DNA of 64,000 nt from Streptomyces sp. Sge12 (lineage in GTDB: Bacteria; Actinomycetota; Actinomycetes; Streptomycetales; Streptomycetaceae). Each line of letters opens with the position of its first letter. Position 1 is the first letter of the stretch. Shown here piece after piece: positions 26,898 to 36,286 of this stretch. The stretch spans positions 2,480,001 through 2,544,000 of the forward strand of contig NZ_CP020555.1 of NCBI RefSeq assembly GCF_002080455.1, in the 5' to 3' direction. The position numbers and the translations under genes are program-made. Under the pieces are notes generated by a model. The model searched no databases and was not told where the DNA came from. It saw only the letters and a program-made list of their open reading frames with translations.

Positions 26898-27569
26898 CTA
26901 CGCCGCGGGCACCAGCGCCGTGGGTACGACCAGGAAGTCCGTCACGAAACAGGTGACCCGGCCCTCGGTGTCGCGCCCGATCCAGGTCGGGTAGCAGCCG
27001 TCGCCCCACCCGGAGGTGAAGCCGGCGAGGGTGTGACCGTCCTCTCCCTCGGCCAGGAAGACGTCCGGGCCGTCGCCGACCGCCTCCATGGCGGCCCACA
27101 CCGCCCCCTCCTCGTCCTCGGTACCGGGGAAGGAGCCGTCGGCGGCGGCGTCGTAGAAGCAGCCGGTGCCGGCGTCCACGCCGTAGCCGTAGAACTCGTC
27201 CTCGCCGAGGACGGCGGGGTCCTGGCCCTCGTCGACGGCCATCTCCCAGCTCGCGGTCGGGGTGTCACGGATCACCAGGCGGGCGGCGGCGACCCGGGTG
27301 TGCGGGCGGGGTCCCTGCGGGACGCCGGGGCGCACCAGCGTGGCGATCGCGGCTTCCGCCCGGTACCGGCCCGGTTCCACCGCGACACTGAACGGCTCGA
27401 CCTCGCCCTGCCCGAGGCAGACGAAGGGGTCGCAGGCGACGACCCGGCCGGTGGGCAGGCTCACGTCGCCGACGACGACCGGGACGAGGGTCCCCGTCAT
27501 GCCGTCCTCGTAGGCGAAGGCGGAGCCCGGGGTGAAGTGCCAGGCGTAGTCGGGCGGGGTCATCGGCAC
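26898..27569 (-). CDS. DUF4241-domain protein
   Basis: 223 aa, acidic, no signal or membrane segment. The family features visible are LPTGRVVACDPFVCLGQGEV near residue 40, the VEPGRYRAEAAIA strand, then CFYDAAADGSF and TSGWGDGCYPTWIG near the C-terminus. DUF4241 has no established biochemical role. GTG at 27569 or ATG at 27563 may start it. The downstream HAD gene suggests a shared transcript. Confidence 0.82.
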   Translation of the reverse strand: MPMTPPDYAWHFTPGSAFAYEDGMTGTLVPVVVGDVSLPTGRVVACDPFVCLGQGEVEPFSVAVEPGRYRAEAAIATLVRPGVPQGPRPHTRVAAARLVIRDTPTASWEMAVDEGQDPAVLGEDEFYGYGVDAGTGCFYDAAADGSFPGTEDEEGAVWAAMEAVGDGPDVFLAEGEDGHTLAGFTSGWGDGCYPTWIGRDTEGRVTCFVTDFLVVPTALVPAA

Positions 27570-27640
27570 GGGGGCCTCCGGAGTGCGGGAGCGGGCGGTG
27601 ATCGTTCTCCCGGAGCCTAGGTCCCGCCTCCGACAACGCC

Positions 27641-27680
27641 GCAGGGGGCGGTGACCGGGCTTCCGGTCACCGCCCCCTGC
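27641..27680. terminator. Strong hairpin between gltX and the DUF4241 gene
   Basis: A perfect 18-bp stem (27641-27658 with 27663-27680) and 4-nt loop lie 18 bp after the gltX stop. It is the longest perfect stem in the window, with no T-tract. Confidence 0.88.
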
Positions 27681-27697
27681 GGGACGTACGTCGAGGG

Positions 27698-29173
27698 CTA
27701 CGCGGCGAGCTTGGCCAGCGTCGCGTCGATACGGGCCAGCGAGCGCTCCTTGCCCAGGATCTCCAGGGACTCGAAGAGCGGCAGGCCGACGGTGCGGCCG
27801 GTGACGGCCACCCGGACCGGAGCCTGGGCCTTGCCGAGCTTGAGGCCGTGGGCCTCACCGGCGGTCAGCACGGCCTGCTTGAGGGACTCGGGGTCCGACC
27901 AGTCCGCCGACTCCAGGTTGGCGCGCGCCGTGGTGAGCAGCGCGGCTGGCTCGCCCTTCATCGCCTTGTCCCACGAGGCCTGGTCCTCCACCGGCTCCTT
28001 CAGGAACAGGAAGTCGACGTTGGCCGTGATGTCCGACAGGACGGTGACCCGGGTCTGGGCGTACGGGGCGATCCGCTCCCAGGCCTCGGCGTCGAAGTCC
28101 TCGGGGGCCCAGTTGGCGTGCGGGGCCTGCAGCCACGGGGCGCAGGCGTCCGCGAAGTCCTTCGGGTCGAGCAGGCGGATGTGGTCGCCGTTGATCGACT
28201 CGGCCTTCTTCAGGTCGAAGCGGGCCGGGTTGGCGTTCACGCCGTCGATGTCGAACTTCTGGACCATCTCCTCGATCGAGAAGACGTCCTGGTCCTTGGA
28301 GAAGGACCAGCCGAGGAGCGAGAGGTAGTTCAGCAGGCCCTCGGGGAGGAAGCCGCGCTCGCGGTACAGGTTGAGCGAGGCCTCGGGGTCGCGCTTGGAG
28401 AGCTTCTTGTTGCCCTCGCCCATCACGTACGGCAGGTGGCCGAAGGCGGGGGTGCTCTTGGCGACGCCCAGCTCGATCAGTGCCGCGTAGAGGGCGATCT
28501 GGCGGGGGGTGGAGGAGAGCAGGTCCTCGCCGCGCAGGACGTGCGTGATCTCCATCAGCGCGTCGTCGACCGGGTTGACCAGCGTGTAGAGCGGGGCGCC
28601 GTTGGCCCGGACGATGCCGAAGTCCGGCACGTTCTCCGGGGTGAAGGTCAGCTCGCCGCGGACCAGGTCGGTGAAGGTGATCGGCTCGTCGGGCATCCGG
28701 AAGCGGACGATCGCCGGGCGGTGCTCGCCCCGGTACGCCTCGACCTGCGCGGGGGTGAGCTCGCGGCAGTGGCCGTCGTAGCCGGAGGGCTTGCCGGCGG
28801 CGCGGGCGGCCGCGCGGCGGGCGTCGAGCTCCTCGGTGGTGCAGTAGCAGTGGTACGCGTAGCCGCCGTCGAGCAGCTTCTTCGCGACGTCCGCGTAGAT
28901 GTCCATGCGCTCGGACTGGCGGTACGGGGCGTGCGGGCCGCCGACCTCGGGGCCCTCGTCCCAGGTGAAGCCGAGCCAGCGCAGCGAGGCGAGCAGCTGG
29001 TCGTAGGACTCCTCGGAGTCACGGGCCGCGTCGGTGTCCTCGATGCGGAAGACGAACGTGCCGCCGTGGTGGCGGGCGAACGCCCAGTTGAAGAGTGCGG
29101 TCCGGACCAGGCCCACGTGGGGGTTGCCGGTCGGGGAGGGACAGAAACGTACGCGGACAGGTCCGTTAACCAC
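27698..29173 (-). CDS. gltX: Glutamyl-tRNA synthetase
   Basis: Charges tRNA-Glu; in actinobacteria it also charges tRNA-Gln with glutamate for later amidation. 491 aa. The class I HIGH-type motif is [20 protein letters not shown], and KMSKS appears as [20 protein letters not shown] is the glutamate-binding region. The GTG at 29173 overlaps the FAH-family gene by 8 bp, so they are coupled. It lies 1.6 kb from the Glu/Gln tRNA cluster that supplies its substrates. Confidence 0.96.
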   Translation of the reverse strand: MVNGPVRVRFCPSPTGNPHVGLVRTALFNWAFARHHGGTFVFRIEDTDAARDSEESYDQLLASLRWLGFTWDEGPEVGGPHAPYRQSERMDIYADVAKKLLDGGYAYHCYCTTEELDARRAAARAAGKPSGYDGHCRELTPAQVEAYRGEHRPAIVRFRMPDEPITFTDLVRGELTFTPENVPDFGIVRANGAPLYTLVNPVDDALMEITHVLRGEDLLSSTPRQIALYAALIELGVAKSTPAFGHLPYVMGEGNKKLSKRDPEASLNLYRERGFLPEGLLNYLSLLGWSFSKDQDVFSIEEMVQKFDIDGVNANPARFDLKKAESINGDHIRLLDPKDFADACAPWLQAPHANWAPEDFDAEAWERIAPYAQTRVTVLSDITANVDFLFLKEPVEDQASWDKAMKGEPAALLTTARANLESADWSDPESLKQAVLTAGEAHGLKLGKAQAPVRVAVTGRTVGLPLFESLEILGKERSLARIDATLAKLAA

Positions 29174-29954
29174 GCTTGATCACCTTGTTGGTGAGAGTGC
29201 CGATGCCTTCGATGGTGACGGCGACCTCGTCGCCGACGTTGAGGGGGCCGACTCCGGCCGGGGTCCCCGTGAGGATGACGTCGCCGGGGAGCAGCGTCAT
29301 GGCCTCGGTGATGTGGACGATCAGGTCCTCGATGGAGCGGACCATGTCGCTGGTGCGGCCGAGCTGGCGCTGTTCGCCGTTGACCGTGCACTGGATGGTG
29401 AGGTCGCTCGGGTCCAGGTCGGTCTCGATCCAGGGGCCGAGGGGGCAGGCACTGTCGAAGCCCTTGGCCCGGGCCCACTGCTTCTCCCGCTGCTGGACGT
29501 CGCGGGCGGTGACGTCGTTGGCGCAGGTGTAGCCGAGGATGACGTCCTTGACGCGCTCCCTGGGGACCTCCCGGCACATGCGGCCGATGACCACGGCGAG
29601 CTCCGCCTCGTGGTGGACGTCCTGGGAGAAGGACGGATAGGTGATCGGGTCGCCCGGGCCGACCACCGAGGTGGAGGGCTTGAAGAAGGTGATCGGGGCG
29701 TCCGGGACCTCGTTGCCCAGCTCCGCCGCGTGCTCCGCGTAGTTGCGGCCGATGGCCACGACCTTGTTCGGGAGCACGGGCGGCAGCAGCCGGACCTTGT
29801 TCAGCGGGACCTTCGTGCCGGAGAGCTCGAAGTCCGCGAAGGGGATGCCCTTGATGATGTCGAGCACGAGCGTGGAGTCGTCGCCGGGGGCGCCGTCGCC
29901 CTCGACCGCGCCGAACGCGACGTTGCCGTCGATCGAGAACCTGGCGATGCGCAC
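29166..29954 (-). CDS. Fumarylacetoacetate hydrolase-family protein
   Basis: 262 aa, start GTG at 29954. It has the FAH-fold catalytic core: [16 protein letters not shown] near residue 65, [17 protein letters not shown] with the metal-binding Glu pair, then [13 protein letters not shown] and [12 protein letters not shown]. Members hydrolyse or decarboxylate 2-hydroxymuconate-type or acylpyruvate compounds; the exact substrate cannot be read. Coupled to gltX. Confidence 0.9.
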   Translation of the reverse strand: MRIARFSIDGNVAFGAVEGDGAPGDDSTLVLDIIKGIPFADFELSGTKVPLNKVRLLPPVLPNKVVAIGRNYAEHAAELGNEVPDAPITFFKPSTSVVGPGDPITYPSFSQDVHHEAELAVVIGRMCREVPRERVKDVILGYTCANDVTARDVQQREKQWARAKGFDSACPLGPWIETDLDPSDLTIQCTVNGEQRQLGRTSDMVRSIEDLIVHITEAMTLLPGDVILTGTPAGVGPLNVGDEVAVTIEGIGTLTNKVIKRG

Positions 29955-30051
29955 CTGTTGCGTCTGCCCCTCTGTATTTCCGCTGGCTGGAGTCTGCGGA
30001 CCCCAGGCTAACGCGGCGGGCAGCGGCGCTTCACGTTCCTTTGCGGGGTGG

Positions 30052-30240
30052 CTACTCCGCGGCGGCGGCGACCGGCACGTTCATGAGGACGGTGCGGCGC
30101 GGGTTCGCGGTCTGCGTCGGCAGCTCGACGGCGTGCTCCGGGGTGGCCGGTGCCGCCTGCAGGTCCTCGGCGTCCTTGAGGTGCGCGAGGGTGGTGCGGC
30201 GGGGGTTGGCTATGTTGCGGAACATCGTCGTCGTCTTCAT
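30052..30240 (-). CDS. Unrecognised 62-aa protein with duplicated NPRRT motif
   Basis: 62 residues starting MKTTTMFRNIANPRRTTLAH and ending in a short alanine run. The motif ANPRRT-x-L occurs twice, near residues 11-18 and 45-52. Between them is an acidic, Pro/Ala/Glu-rich stretch (APATPEHAVELPTQ). There is no signal peptide, membrane segment or cysteine. GAGGA lies about 12 nt before the ATG. It is transcribed away from conservon 1. I do not recognise the family; it could be a small adaptor or a modified peptide, but nothing here proves it. Confidence 0.6.
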   Translation of the reverse strand: MKTTTMFRNIANPRRTTLAHLKDAEDLQAAPATPEHAVELPTQTANPRRTVLMNVPVAAAAE

Positions 30241-30818
30241 CGGAGTTCGGGGTCCTCGGTTCGATCCGTGAGTGTCGGTTGCCGCATGCCCAACCCTTGC
30301 GTCAACCCTTTAAGTGGCAAGGCTAAACATCTGAATCCCCCGGCGAACCAGGAAGTAATGGCCATGGCTGTGTGAGTTTGCTCACCCGTGACCCGACATT
30401 CCAGACATAATGGACAGTCAACTTCAGCCGTCAAAACAGACATTGCGCCACTGAATGCGCCATTCCGCTCCTGATCATCTCGACTGGGACACCTTGACAG
30501 CCACGTTGTTTGGATGACGTAAGTCCGATTTCTACCGAATGCAGTCGCACATCGCGTAGTCCATCTGTCACAAGCCGTAATCGACTCTCCGGGCCGACGC
30601 TCGCACCTTGTTGGAGATCCTCCACTGTGCTGGAATTCGCGGGACCGCCGCGGGAATCAGCCGGTGCGCAGGTGGCGCGACTCAGCGCCGCGCGCGGCGG
30701 CATGGAGAGGAAGACGCGCCGGTCACCGACGACCACCATGGGGCGGCAAGTGCCCCACGACTCGACACCGTCCCACCGGTCGCCCGGCGGGACGCCTGGT
30801 CCAGAGGTTGCGACGCTA
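30241..30818. other. Long upstream region of conservon 1
   Basis: 578 bp between the 62-aa gene and the chosen cvnA1 start. The first 250 bp are relatively AT-rich for this window and contain CATAAT near 30404 without a well-spaced -35. From 30510 the cvnA1 frame is already open, so the protein could start further upstream. Promoters for both directions must lie here. Confidence 0.4.
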
Positions 30819-33800
30819 GTGCAGGGACGATTCAAGAGGGATGGCAGCGCTGCGGCGGAGCAGGAGCCGCGCGGCGGGACCGACCGTGGCTCCTCGCCCC
30901 AGCACGCCCAGAACCGCGGGCCGGCTGTCGAAGGCGCAGGCCCCGACACCTCCGCCGCGGTGAAGGCGAAGGGCCGTGGGAAGTCCGTCAAGGCCCGGGT
31001 CAAGGCGAAAGCCGGATCCGTCGCGCCTGCCGGACCGGCTGAGCAGGACGTGGCGATACCGAAGGCCCCCAGTGGGCCCGGTTCCCGCCTCGCCATGCAG
31101 AACTGGCGCATCAGCACGCGACTGGTGTCGCTGCTGACCCTGCCGGTCGTCGCCGCCACCACGCTCGGTGGTTTCCGTATCAACGACTCGCTCAACGACA
31201 TCGCGCAGCTGGAGCACATGCAGCTGCTGACGACGATGACGCGGCAGGCCACCAACCTGGCGGCCATGCTCCAGGAGGAGCGTGACCTCTCCGCGGGTCC
31301 GCTCACCCTCTCCAGGGGCAAGACCACCAGCAGCGTCGACAACGCCCGCAAGCTGACCAACACCGCCGCCGAGTCCTTCGCCGCCGCGACCGACAAGGTC
31401 GACAGCACGGGCGAGAAGGACGAGACGCTCAAGTCGATCCGCAACAACGTGCTGCAGATCGGCCGCCAGCTCACGAACATCGAGACGATCCGCGCCAAGG
31501 CGTACGTCAACGGTGCCCAGCAGACCGTCAGCGAGTACAACTCGCTCATCGTCTCGCTGCTCTCCCTCTCCCAGGACATGGCGCAGGCCACCTCCAACCC
31601 GGAGATGATCAAGCGCACGCGTGCTCTGGCGGCCTTCTCCGCCGCCAAGGAGTACGCCTCCATCCAGCGCGCGATCATCGCCGCCTCGCTCCCGGACACC
31701 AACGAGCGCCAGGGTGAGCTCAAGGAGAACGACCGTCTGTACGCCCTCTCCGCCCAGAAGGGCGAGCAGCAGGCGAAGACGACGTTCGAGCTCGTCTACC
31801 AGGGCAAGACCGAGGAACTCCTCGCGGGTCTGGGCGACAGCAACTCCGAGATCTCCAGCGCCGACCACTACGCGCGCCGCGTGCTGGCCAGCCAGGACGC
31901 CTTCCTGCGCGAGAAGAACCGCTCGTGGCTCGACTGGTACGACGCCGACGGCACCAAGCTCACGGCCATGAAGGTCATCGAGCTGACCCTGCTCGAGGAG
32001 ATGGAGCAGAAGGCCCGTGAGCTGAAGAACGAGGCCCAGCAGGACGCCATCATCAACGGTGCCCTGATCCTCCTCGTCCTCGGTGTCTCCCTCGTCGGCG
32101 CCTTCGTCATGGCCCGCTCGATGATCCGCTCGCTGCGCCGCCTTCAGGACACCGCGACGCGGGTCGCCCAGGACCGGCTGCCCGAGCTCGTCAAGCAGCT
32201 GTCCGAGTCCGACCCGCAGGACGTGGACACGTCCGTGGAGTCGGTCGGTGTGCACACCCGCGACGAGATCGGCCAGGTGGCCGCGGCATTCGACGACGTG
32301 CACCGCGAGGCCGTCCGACTCGCCGCCGAGCAGGCCCTCCTGCGAGGCAACGTCAACGCGATGTTCACCAACCTCTCGCGCCGCTCGCAGGGCCTCATCC
32401 AGCGTCAGCTCTCGCTCATCTCCGAACTGGAGTCGCGCGAGGCCGACCCGGACCAGCTGTCCTCGCTCTTCAAGCTCGACCACCTCGCGACCCGCATGCG
32501 CCGTAACGGCGAAAACCTCCTCGTCCTCGCGGGCGAGGAGCCGGGCCGCCGGTGGACCCGCCCCGTCCCGCTGGTCGACGTGCTCCGTGCCGCCGCCTCC
32601 GAGGTGGAGCAGTACGAGCGGGTCGAGCTGTCCTCGGTGCCCGGCACCGATGTCGCCGGCCGCGTCGTCAACGACCTCGTGCACGTCCTCGCCGAGCTGC
32701 TGGAGAACGCCACCTCGTTCTCCTCCCCGCAGACCAAGGTCAAGGTCACCGGTCACGCGCTGCCCGACGGCCGCGTGCTCGTCGAGATCCACGACACCGG
32801 TATCGGCCTCTCCCCCGAGGACCTCGCCGCGATCAACGAGCGACTCGCGTCGCCGCCGACCGTGGACGTCTCCGTCTCCCGACGCATGGGTCTGTTCGTG
32901 GTCGGCCGCCTGTCCCTGCGACACGGCATCCGGATCCAGCTGCGCCCCTCCGACTCGGGCGGTACGACGGCCCTCGTCATGCTGCCGGTGGACGTCGCCC
33001 AGGGCGGCAAGAAGCCGGCTCCGATGGCGGGCCAGGGCGGTCAGGGCGGCCCCGGCGGGGCTCCGGGCGCGCCCGGCGCCCAGGGTGCCGTGGCCGGTCC
33101 CGGTGCACGCCCGTCCGTGGGCTCGGGCCCGCAGCGCGGCCAGGTCGCCGGAGGCGGCCAGCGCGCGGCCCTGCCGGGCCGCGACGGCGGTGCCGGCCAG
33201 CGTCCGCAGGGCCCGCAGGGTCCGCAGGGCGGTCGTCCCCAGCAGGGTGGTCCCGGTGCTCCCGGTGGCCGTCCGCAGCAGGGTCCGACCACCACGGGCC
33301 AGGGCCAGGGTGCCTTCGGTACCGGTGCGCCGCTGCCGACCCGCGGTCCGGTCGCCAGTGCCGGCTTCGGTGGCGGCCCGCAGGCCCGTCCGGCTGCCGG
33401 TCCCTCCGGATACCCGCAGGGCAACGGCTTCGAGCGGCCGCAGCCTCCTCAGCAGCAGAACCAGCAGCCCCAGCAGCCGGCCGCTCCCGCGGCTCCGGCG
33501 CCGGGCGGCCCCCGCCCGCAGCTGCCGCCGCGCGGTGGCGCCGCGCGTCCGGAGCTCCCCGGCCCGCAGGCCACCAGCTGGGGCAGCGACCAGGCCCGCG
33601 GCCACGACGAGCTCTCGGGCCCCGGCTCGACGGCCGAGTTCGCCCGCCCGGACTTCAACGCCCCGATGCCCCAGGCGGACGGCGGCAACAGCACGACCGG
33701 CCAGTTCGAGCGTCCGGACGTACGCGGCCCGCTGAACCCCTCCACCACCGGACAGTTCGAGCGCCCGGGGTACCAGCCCCAGCGCCCGGGCGGCCCCGGT

Positions 33801-34463
33801 GTCGGCGGGTACGCCCCGCAGCAGCCCCAGGCTCCGCAGGCCGGCGACGCGTACGCACCCGTACCGCCCGCGCGCCCCGAGGCTCCGCGGCTGCCGCAGG
33901 GCCACCGGCCGGAGGCACTGCCCCCGGCGCAGAGCTCCGGTGACGCCCGCAGCCCGATCTTCGACACGCTGGAGTCGAACTGGTTCCGCGAGGAGGGCCA
34001 GCAGGCCCCCGCGCAGGGACCGTCCACGGCGATACCCCAGCAGGGCCAGCAGCAGCCGCAGTCCGCTCCGGCGGCCCCGCAGCAGCAGCCGCTGCCGCAG
34101 CGCGGCCAGGAGCAGGCGGCCGAATCCGCCGTCACGGCGACCGGCGTCACGCCGACCGTCAGCTGGCGGTCCTCGCCGAACGACGAGCTGATGCGCCAGG
34201 CCGAGCGCGTCCGTCAGCCCGCCGCCGGCGGCATCACGACCTCGGGGCTGCCCCGCCGGGTCCCGCGGGCGAACCTCGTGGCCGGCACCGCGCAGCAGCA
34301 GTCCGAGGCGCAGGCGGGTCCCCAGGTCTCGCGGGCGCCGGACGATGTCCGTGGCCGTCTGACCAACCTCCGACGCGGTATCCAGCAGGGCCGTCAGGCC
34401 GGCAACAACGGACCGGCGACCGGCAGTTACCACATCGACCCCACTTACCAGCAGGAGCGTTAG
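30819..34463 (+). CDS. cvnA1: Conservon sensor-kinase-like membrane protein CvnA (conservon 1)
   Basis: About 1214 aa from the GTG at 30819 (MQGRFKRDG); the frame is open back to 30510. A basic disordered N-terminus is followed by TM1 (about 100-120, LVSLLTLPVVAATTLGGF), an extracytoplasmic nitrate/nitrite-sensing-type domain, TM2 (about 411-431), a HAMP linker and a GHKL ATPase domain. The N box is ELLENATSFSSPQTKV and the G box HDTGIGLSPED. The last 480 residues are a Pro/Gly/Gln-rich tail. No clear phospho-accepting His is seen, as is usual for CvnA proteins. It is thought to act like a receptor for the GTPase CvnD. Confidence 0.9.
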   Translation: MQGRFKRDGSAAAEQEPRGGTDRGSSPQHAQNRGPAVEGAGPDTSAAVKAKGRGKSVKARVKAKAGSVAPAGPAEQDVAIPKAPSGPGSRLAMQNWRISTRLVSLLTLPVVAATTLGGFRINDSLNDIAQLEHMQLLTTMTRQATNLAAMLQEERDLSAGPLTLSRGKTTSSVDNARKLTNTAAESFAAATDKVDSTGEKDETLKSIRNNVLQIGRQLTNIETIRAKAYVNGAQQTVSEYNSLIVSLLSLSQDMAQATSNPEMIKRTRALAAFSAAKEYASIQRAIIAASLPDTNERQGELKENDRLYALSAQKGEQQAKTTFELVYQGKTEELLAGLGDSNSEISSADHYARRVLASQDAFLREKNRSWLDWYDADGTKLTAMKVIELTLLEEMEQKARELKNEAQQDAIINGALILLVLGVSLVGAFVMARSMIRSLRRLQDTATRVAQDRLPELVKQLSESDPQDVDTSVESVGVHTRDEIGQVAAAFDDVHREAVRLAAEQALLRGNVNAMFTNLSRRSQGLIQRQLSLISELESREADPDQLSSLFKLDHLATRMRRNGENLLVLAGEEPGRRWTRPVPLVDVLRAAASEVEQYERVELSSVPGTDVAGRVVNDLVHVLAELLENATSFSSPQTKVKVTGHALPDGRVLVEIHDTGIGLSPEDLAAINERLASPPTVDVSVSRRMGLFVVGRLSLRHGIRIQLRPSDSGGTTALVMLPVDVAQGGKKPAPMAGQGGQGGPGGAPGAPGAQGAVAGPGARPSVGSGPQRGQVAGGGQRAALPGRDGGAGQRPQGPQGPQGGRPQQGGPGAPGGRPQQGPTTTGQGQGAFGTGAPLPTRGPVASAGFGGGPQARPAAGPSGYPQGNGFERPQPPQQQNQQPQQPAAPAAPAPGGPRPQLPPRGGAARPELPGPQATSWGSDQARGHDELSGPGSTAEFARPDFNAPMPQADGGNSTTGQFERPDVRGPLNPSTTGQFERPGYQPQRPGGPGVGGYAPQQPQAPQAGDAYAPVPPARPEAPRLPQGHRPEALPPAQSSGDARSPIFDTLESNWFREEGQQAPAQGPSTAIPQQGQQQPQSAPAAPQQQPLPQRGQEQAAESAVTATGVTPTVSWRSSPNDELMRQAERVRQPAAGGITTSGLPRRVPRANLVAGTAQQQSEAQAGPQVSRAPDDVRGRLTNLRRGIQQGRQAGNNGPATGSYHIDPTYQQER

Positions 34464-34886
34464 TTGAGTTCGATGAGCCAGGCGGCACAGAACCTGAACT
34501 GGTTGATCACCAACTTCGTGGACAACACCCCCGGGGTGTCCCACACGGTGGTGGTCTCCGCCGACGGACTCCTTCTGGCGATGTCCGAAGGTTTCCCCCG
34601 CGACCGCGCCGATCAGCTGGCGGCCGTGGCCTCCGGACTGACCTCGCTGACCGCCGGTGCCTCCCGCATCTTCGAGGGCGGCGCCGTCAACCAGACCGTT
34701 GTCGAGATGGACCGGGGATTCCTCTTCCTCATGTCCGTCTCGGACGGATCCTCGCTGGCCGTACTGGCGCACCCCGAGTGCGACATCGGCCTCGTGGGTT
34801 ACGAGATGGCCCTTCTGGTGGATCGCGCGGGCAGTGTCCTCACTCCGGACCTGCGCGCCGAACTGCAGGGAAGCCTGCTCGGCTGA
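34464..34886 (+). CDS. cvnB1: Roadblock/LC7-domain protein CvnB (conservon 1)
   Basis: 140 aa. A single Roadblock domain (LNWLITNFVDNTPGVSHTVV near residue 12, then SADGLLLAMSEGFPRDRADQ), the family that binds small GTPases as GAP/GEF-like platforms. The TTG at 34464 is chosen because AGGAG (34453-34457) sits 6 nt before it and the paralogue cvnB2 starts at the same position with GTG; an ATG follows three codons on. It begins directly after the cvnA1 stop. Confidence 0.93.
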   Translation: MSSMSQAAQNLNWLITNFVDNTPGVSHTVVVSADGLLLAMSEGFPRDRADQLAAVASGLTSLTAGASRIFEGGAVNQTVVEMDRGFLFLMSVSDGSSLAVLAHPECDIGLVGYEMALLVDRAGSVLTPDLRAELQGSLLG

Positions 34887-34897
34887 CTTCCCAATCT

Positions 34898-34924
34898 CCC
34901 GGCCGGACGGTACTACCGGCCGGG
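34898..34924 (+). other. Intra-operon hairpin between cvnB1 and cvnC1
   Basis: A 9-bp perfect stem built on CCGGCCGG (34898-34906 with 34916-34924) follows the cvnB1 stop. It could dampen downstream expression or protect the upstream message. Conservon 2 has an unrelated hairpin in the same place. Confidence 0.5.
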
Positions 34925-35038
34925 GGATCGGGGCCCCGCCCCGAAATCCAGTACCCCCGCCAGGCCGTCATACCGTTCCCCCCACCGGCCGCCCCGTCAG
35001 ACGGCACGCTGACCACTGCTGTCCAGCCCGGAGGATCA

Positions 35039-35431
35039 ATGACCCCGCCCCCCGCCTATCCCGATGCGTACGGAGACTCGTACTCGGAAGGCGATCAGCC
35101 GCTGGTGCGTCCGTACGCGATGACCGGCGGCCGGACCCGGCCCCGCTACCAGCTCGCCATCGAGGCGCTGGTCAGCACCACCGCCGATCCGATGCACCTG
35201 TCAGGCCTGCTCCCGGAGCACCAGCGCATCTGCACCCTGTGCCGCGAGGTCAAGTCGGTCGCCGAGGTCTCCGCACTGCTGTCGATGCCGCTCGGTGTCG
35301 CCCGGATCCTCGTCGCCGACCTGGCGGAGGCCGGAATGGTGGCCATCCACCAGCCGGGCAATGGAGAGGCCGGCGGCACGCCGGATGTAACGCTGCTCGA
35401 AAGGGTGCTCAGTGGCCTTCGGAACATCTAG
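35039..35431 (+). CDS. cvnC1: DUF742 protein CvnC (conservon 1)
   Basis: 130 aa from an ATG with GGAGGA 3 nt upstream. It contains the DUF742 core: LVRPYAMTGGRTRPRYQLAIE, then CTLCREVKSVAEVSALLSMP, a helix-turn-helix-like segment, and VARILVADLAEAGMVAIHQP. The C-terminus overlaps cvnD1 by 20 bp. It forms part of the CvnA-B-C-D membrane complex. Confidence 0.93.
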   Translation: MTPPPAYPDAYGDSYSEGDQPLVRPYAMTGGRTRPRYQLAIEALVSTTADPMHLSGLLPEHQRICTLCREVKSVAEVSALLSMPLGVARILVADLAEAGMVAIHQPGNGEAGGTPDVTLLERVLSGLRNI

Positions 35432-35993
35432 CGGAGCGGCTCCCCGCTCCACCACCTCCGCGAAGATCGTGGTGGCGGGCGGCTTCGGCGTGGGCAAGAC
35501 CACGTTCGTCGGAGCCGTGTCGGAGATCAACCCGCTGCGCACCGAAGCCGTCATGACCAGCGCCTCGGCCGGGATCGACGACCTCACCCACACCGGTGAC
35601 AAGACGACCACCACGGTCGCCATGGACTTCGGCCGCATCACCCTCGACCAGGACCTGATCCTGTACCTCTTCGGTACGCCGGGCCAGGACCGCTTCTGGT
35701 TCATGTGGGACGACCTGGTCCGCGGCGCCATCGGTGCGATCGTGCTGGTGGACACCCGCCGTCTCGCCGACTGCTTCCCGGCGGTCGACTACTTCGAGAA
35801 CAGCGGCCTGCCGTTCGTCGTGGCCCTCAACGGCTTCGAGGGCCACCAGCCCTACACGCCGGAGGAAGTCCGCGAGGCCCTGCAGATCGGCCCCGGCGCT
35901 CCCATCATCACCACCGACGCCCGCCACCGCGCGGACGCCAAGAGCGCGCTCATCACGCTCGTGGAGCACGCCCTGATGGCGCGGCTCAAGTAA
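35412..35993 (+). CDS. cvnD1: Ras-like GTPase CvnD (conservon 1)
   Basis: 193 aa, start GTG at 35412 within the end of cvnC1. The P-loop is VVAGGFGVGKTTFVGA. Switch II is FGTPGQDRFWFMWDD, with the Ala/Gly of classical DxxG altered. The guanine-specificity site reads LNGFEG rather than NKxD, usual for this prokaryotic family. It is the signalling GTPase of the conservon. Confidence 0.95.
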   Translation: MAFGTSSGAAPRSTTSAKIVVAGGFGVGKTTFVGAVSEINPLRTEAVMTSASAGIDDLTHTGDKTTTTVAMDFGRITLDQDLILYLFGTPGQDRFWFMWDDLVRGAIGAIVLVDTRRLADCFPAVDYFENSGLPFVVALNGFEGHQPYTPEEVREALQIGPGAPIITTDARHRADAKSALITLVEHALMARLK

Positions 35994-36016
35994 CACGGTT
36001 TCAGTTGTCGCGCGGG

Positions 36017-36052
36017 AGGGGCGGGCTGTGTCATACGACACGGCCCGCCCCT
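36017..36052 (+). terminator. Terminator after conservon 1
   Basis: AGGGGCGGGC / GCCCGCCCCT (36017-36026 with 36043-36052) plus an inner GTGTC/GACAC stem, 24 bp after the cvnD1 stop. It makes the two conservons separate transcription units. Confidence 0.85.
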
Positions 36053-36286
36053 GTCGTTCATAACGTTTCGACAGAGAATTGCAGCCATTTGGCAACGGGG
36101 TGCGTTCGCCTGGTACCACTGCGCGCACAACTGCCCCTATTTTTGCCGCAGGACGCTCTTTATGTCCGATTTATGTGGGGCATAAGGTTCTGCGAATGGC
36201 CGGTTTCAACTGTTTGGAACACGGCCGTTAACCGTGCTGGAATTCAACGAACTAGCTAGTAGCACCGCCGAGAGGTTGTTGGTCGA

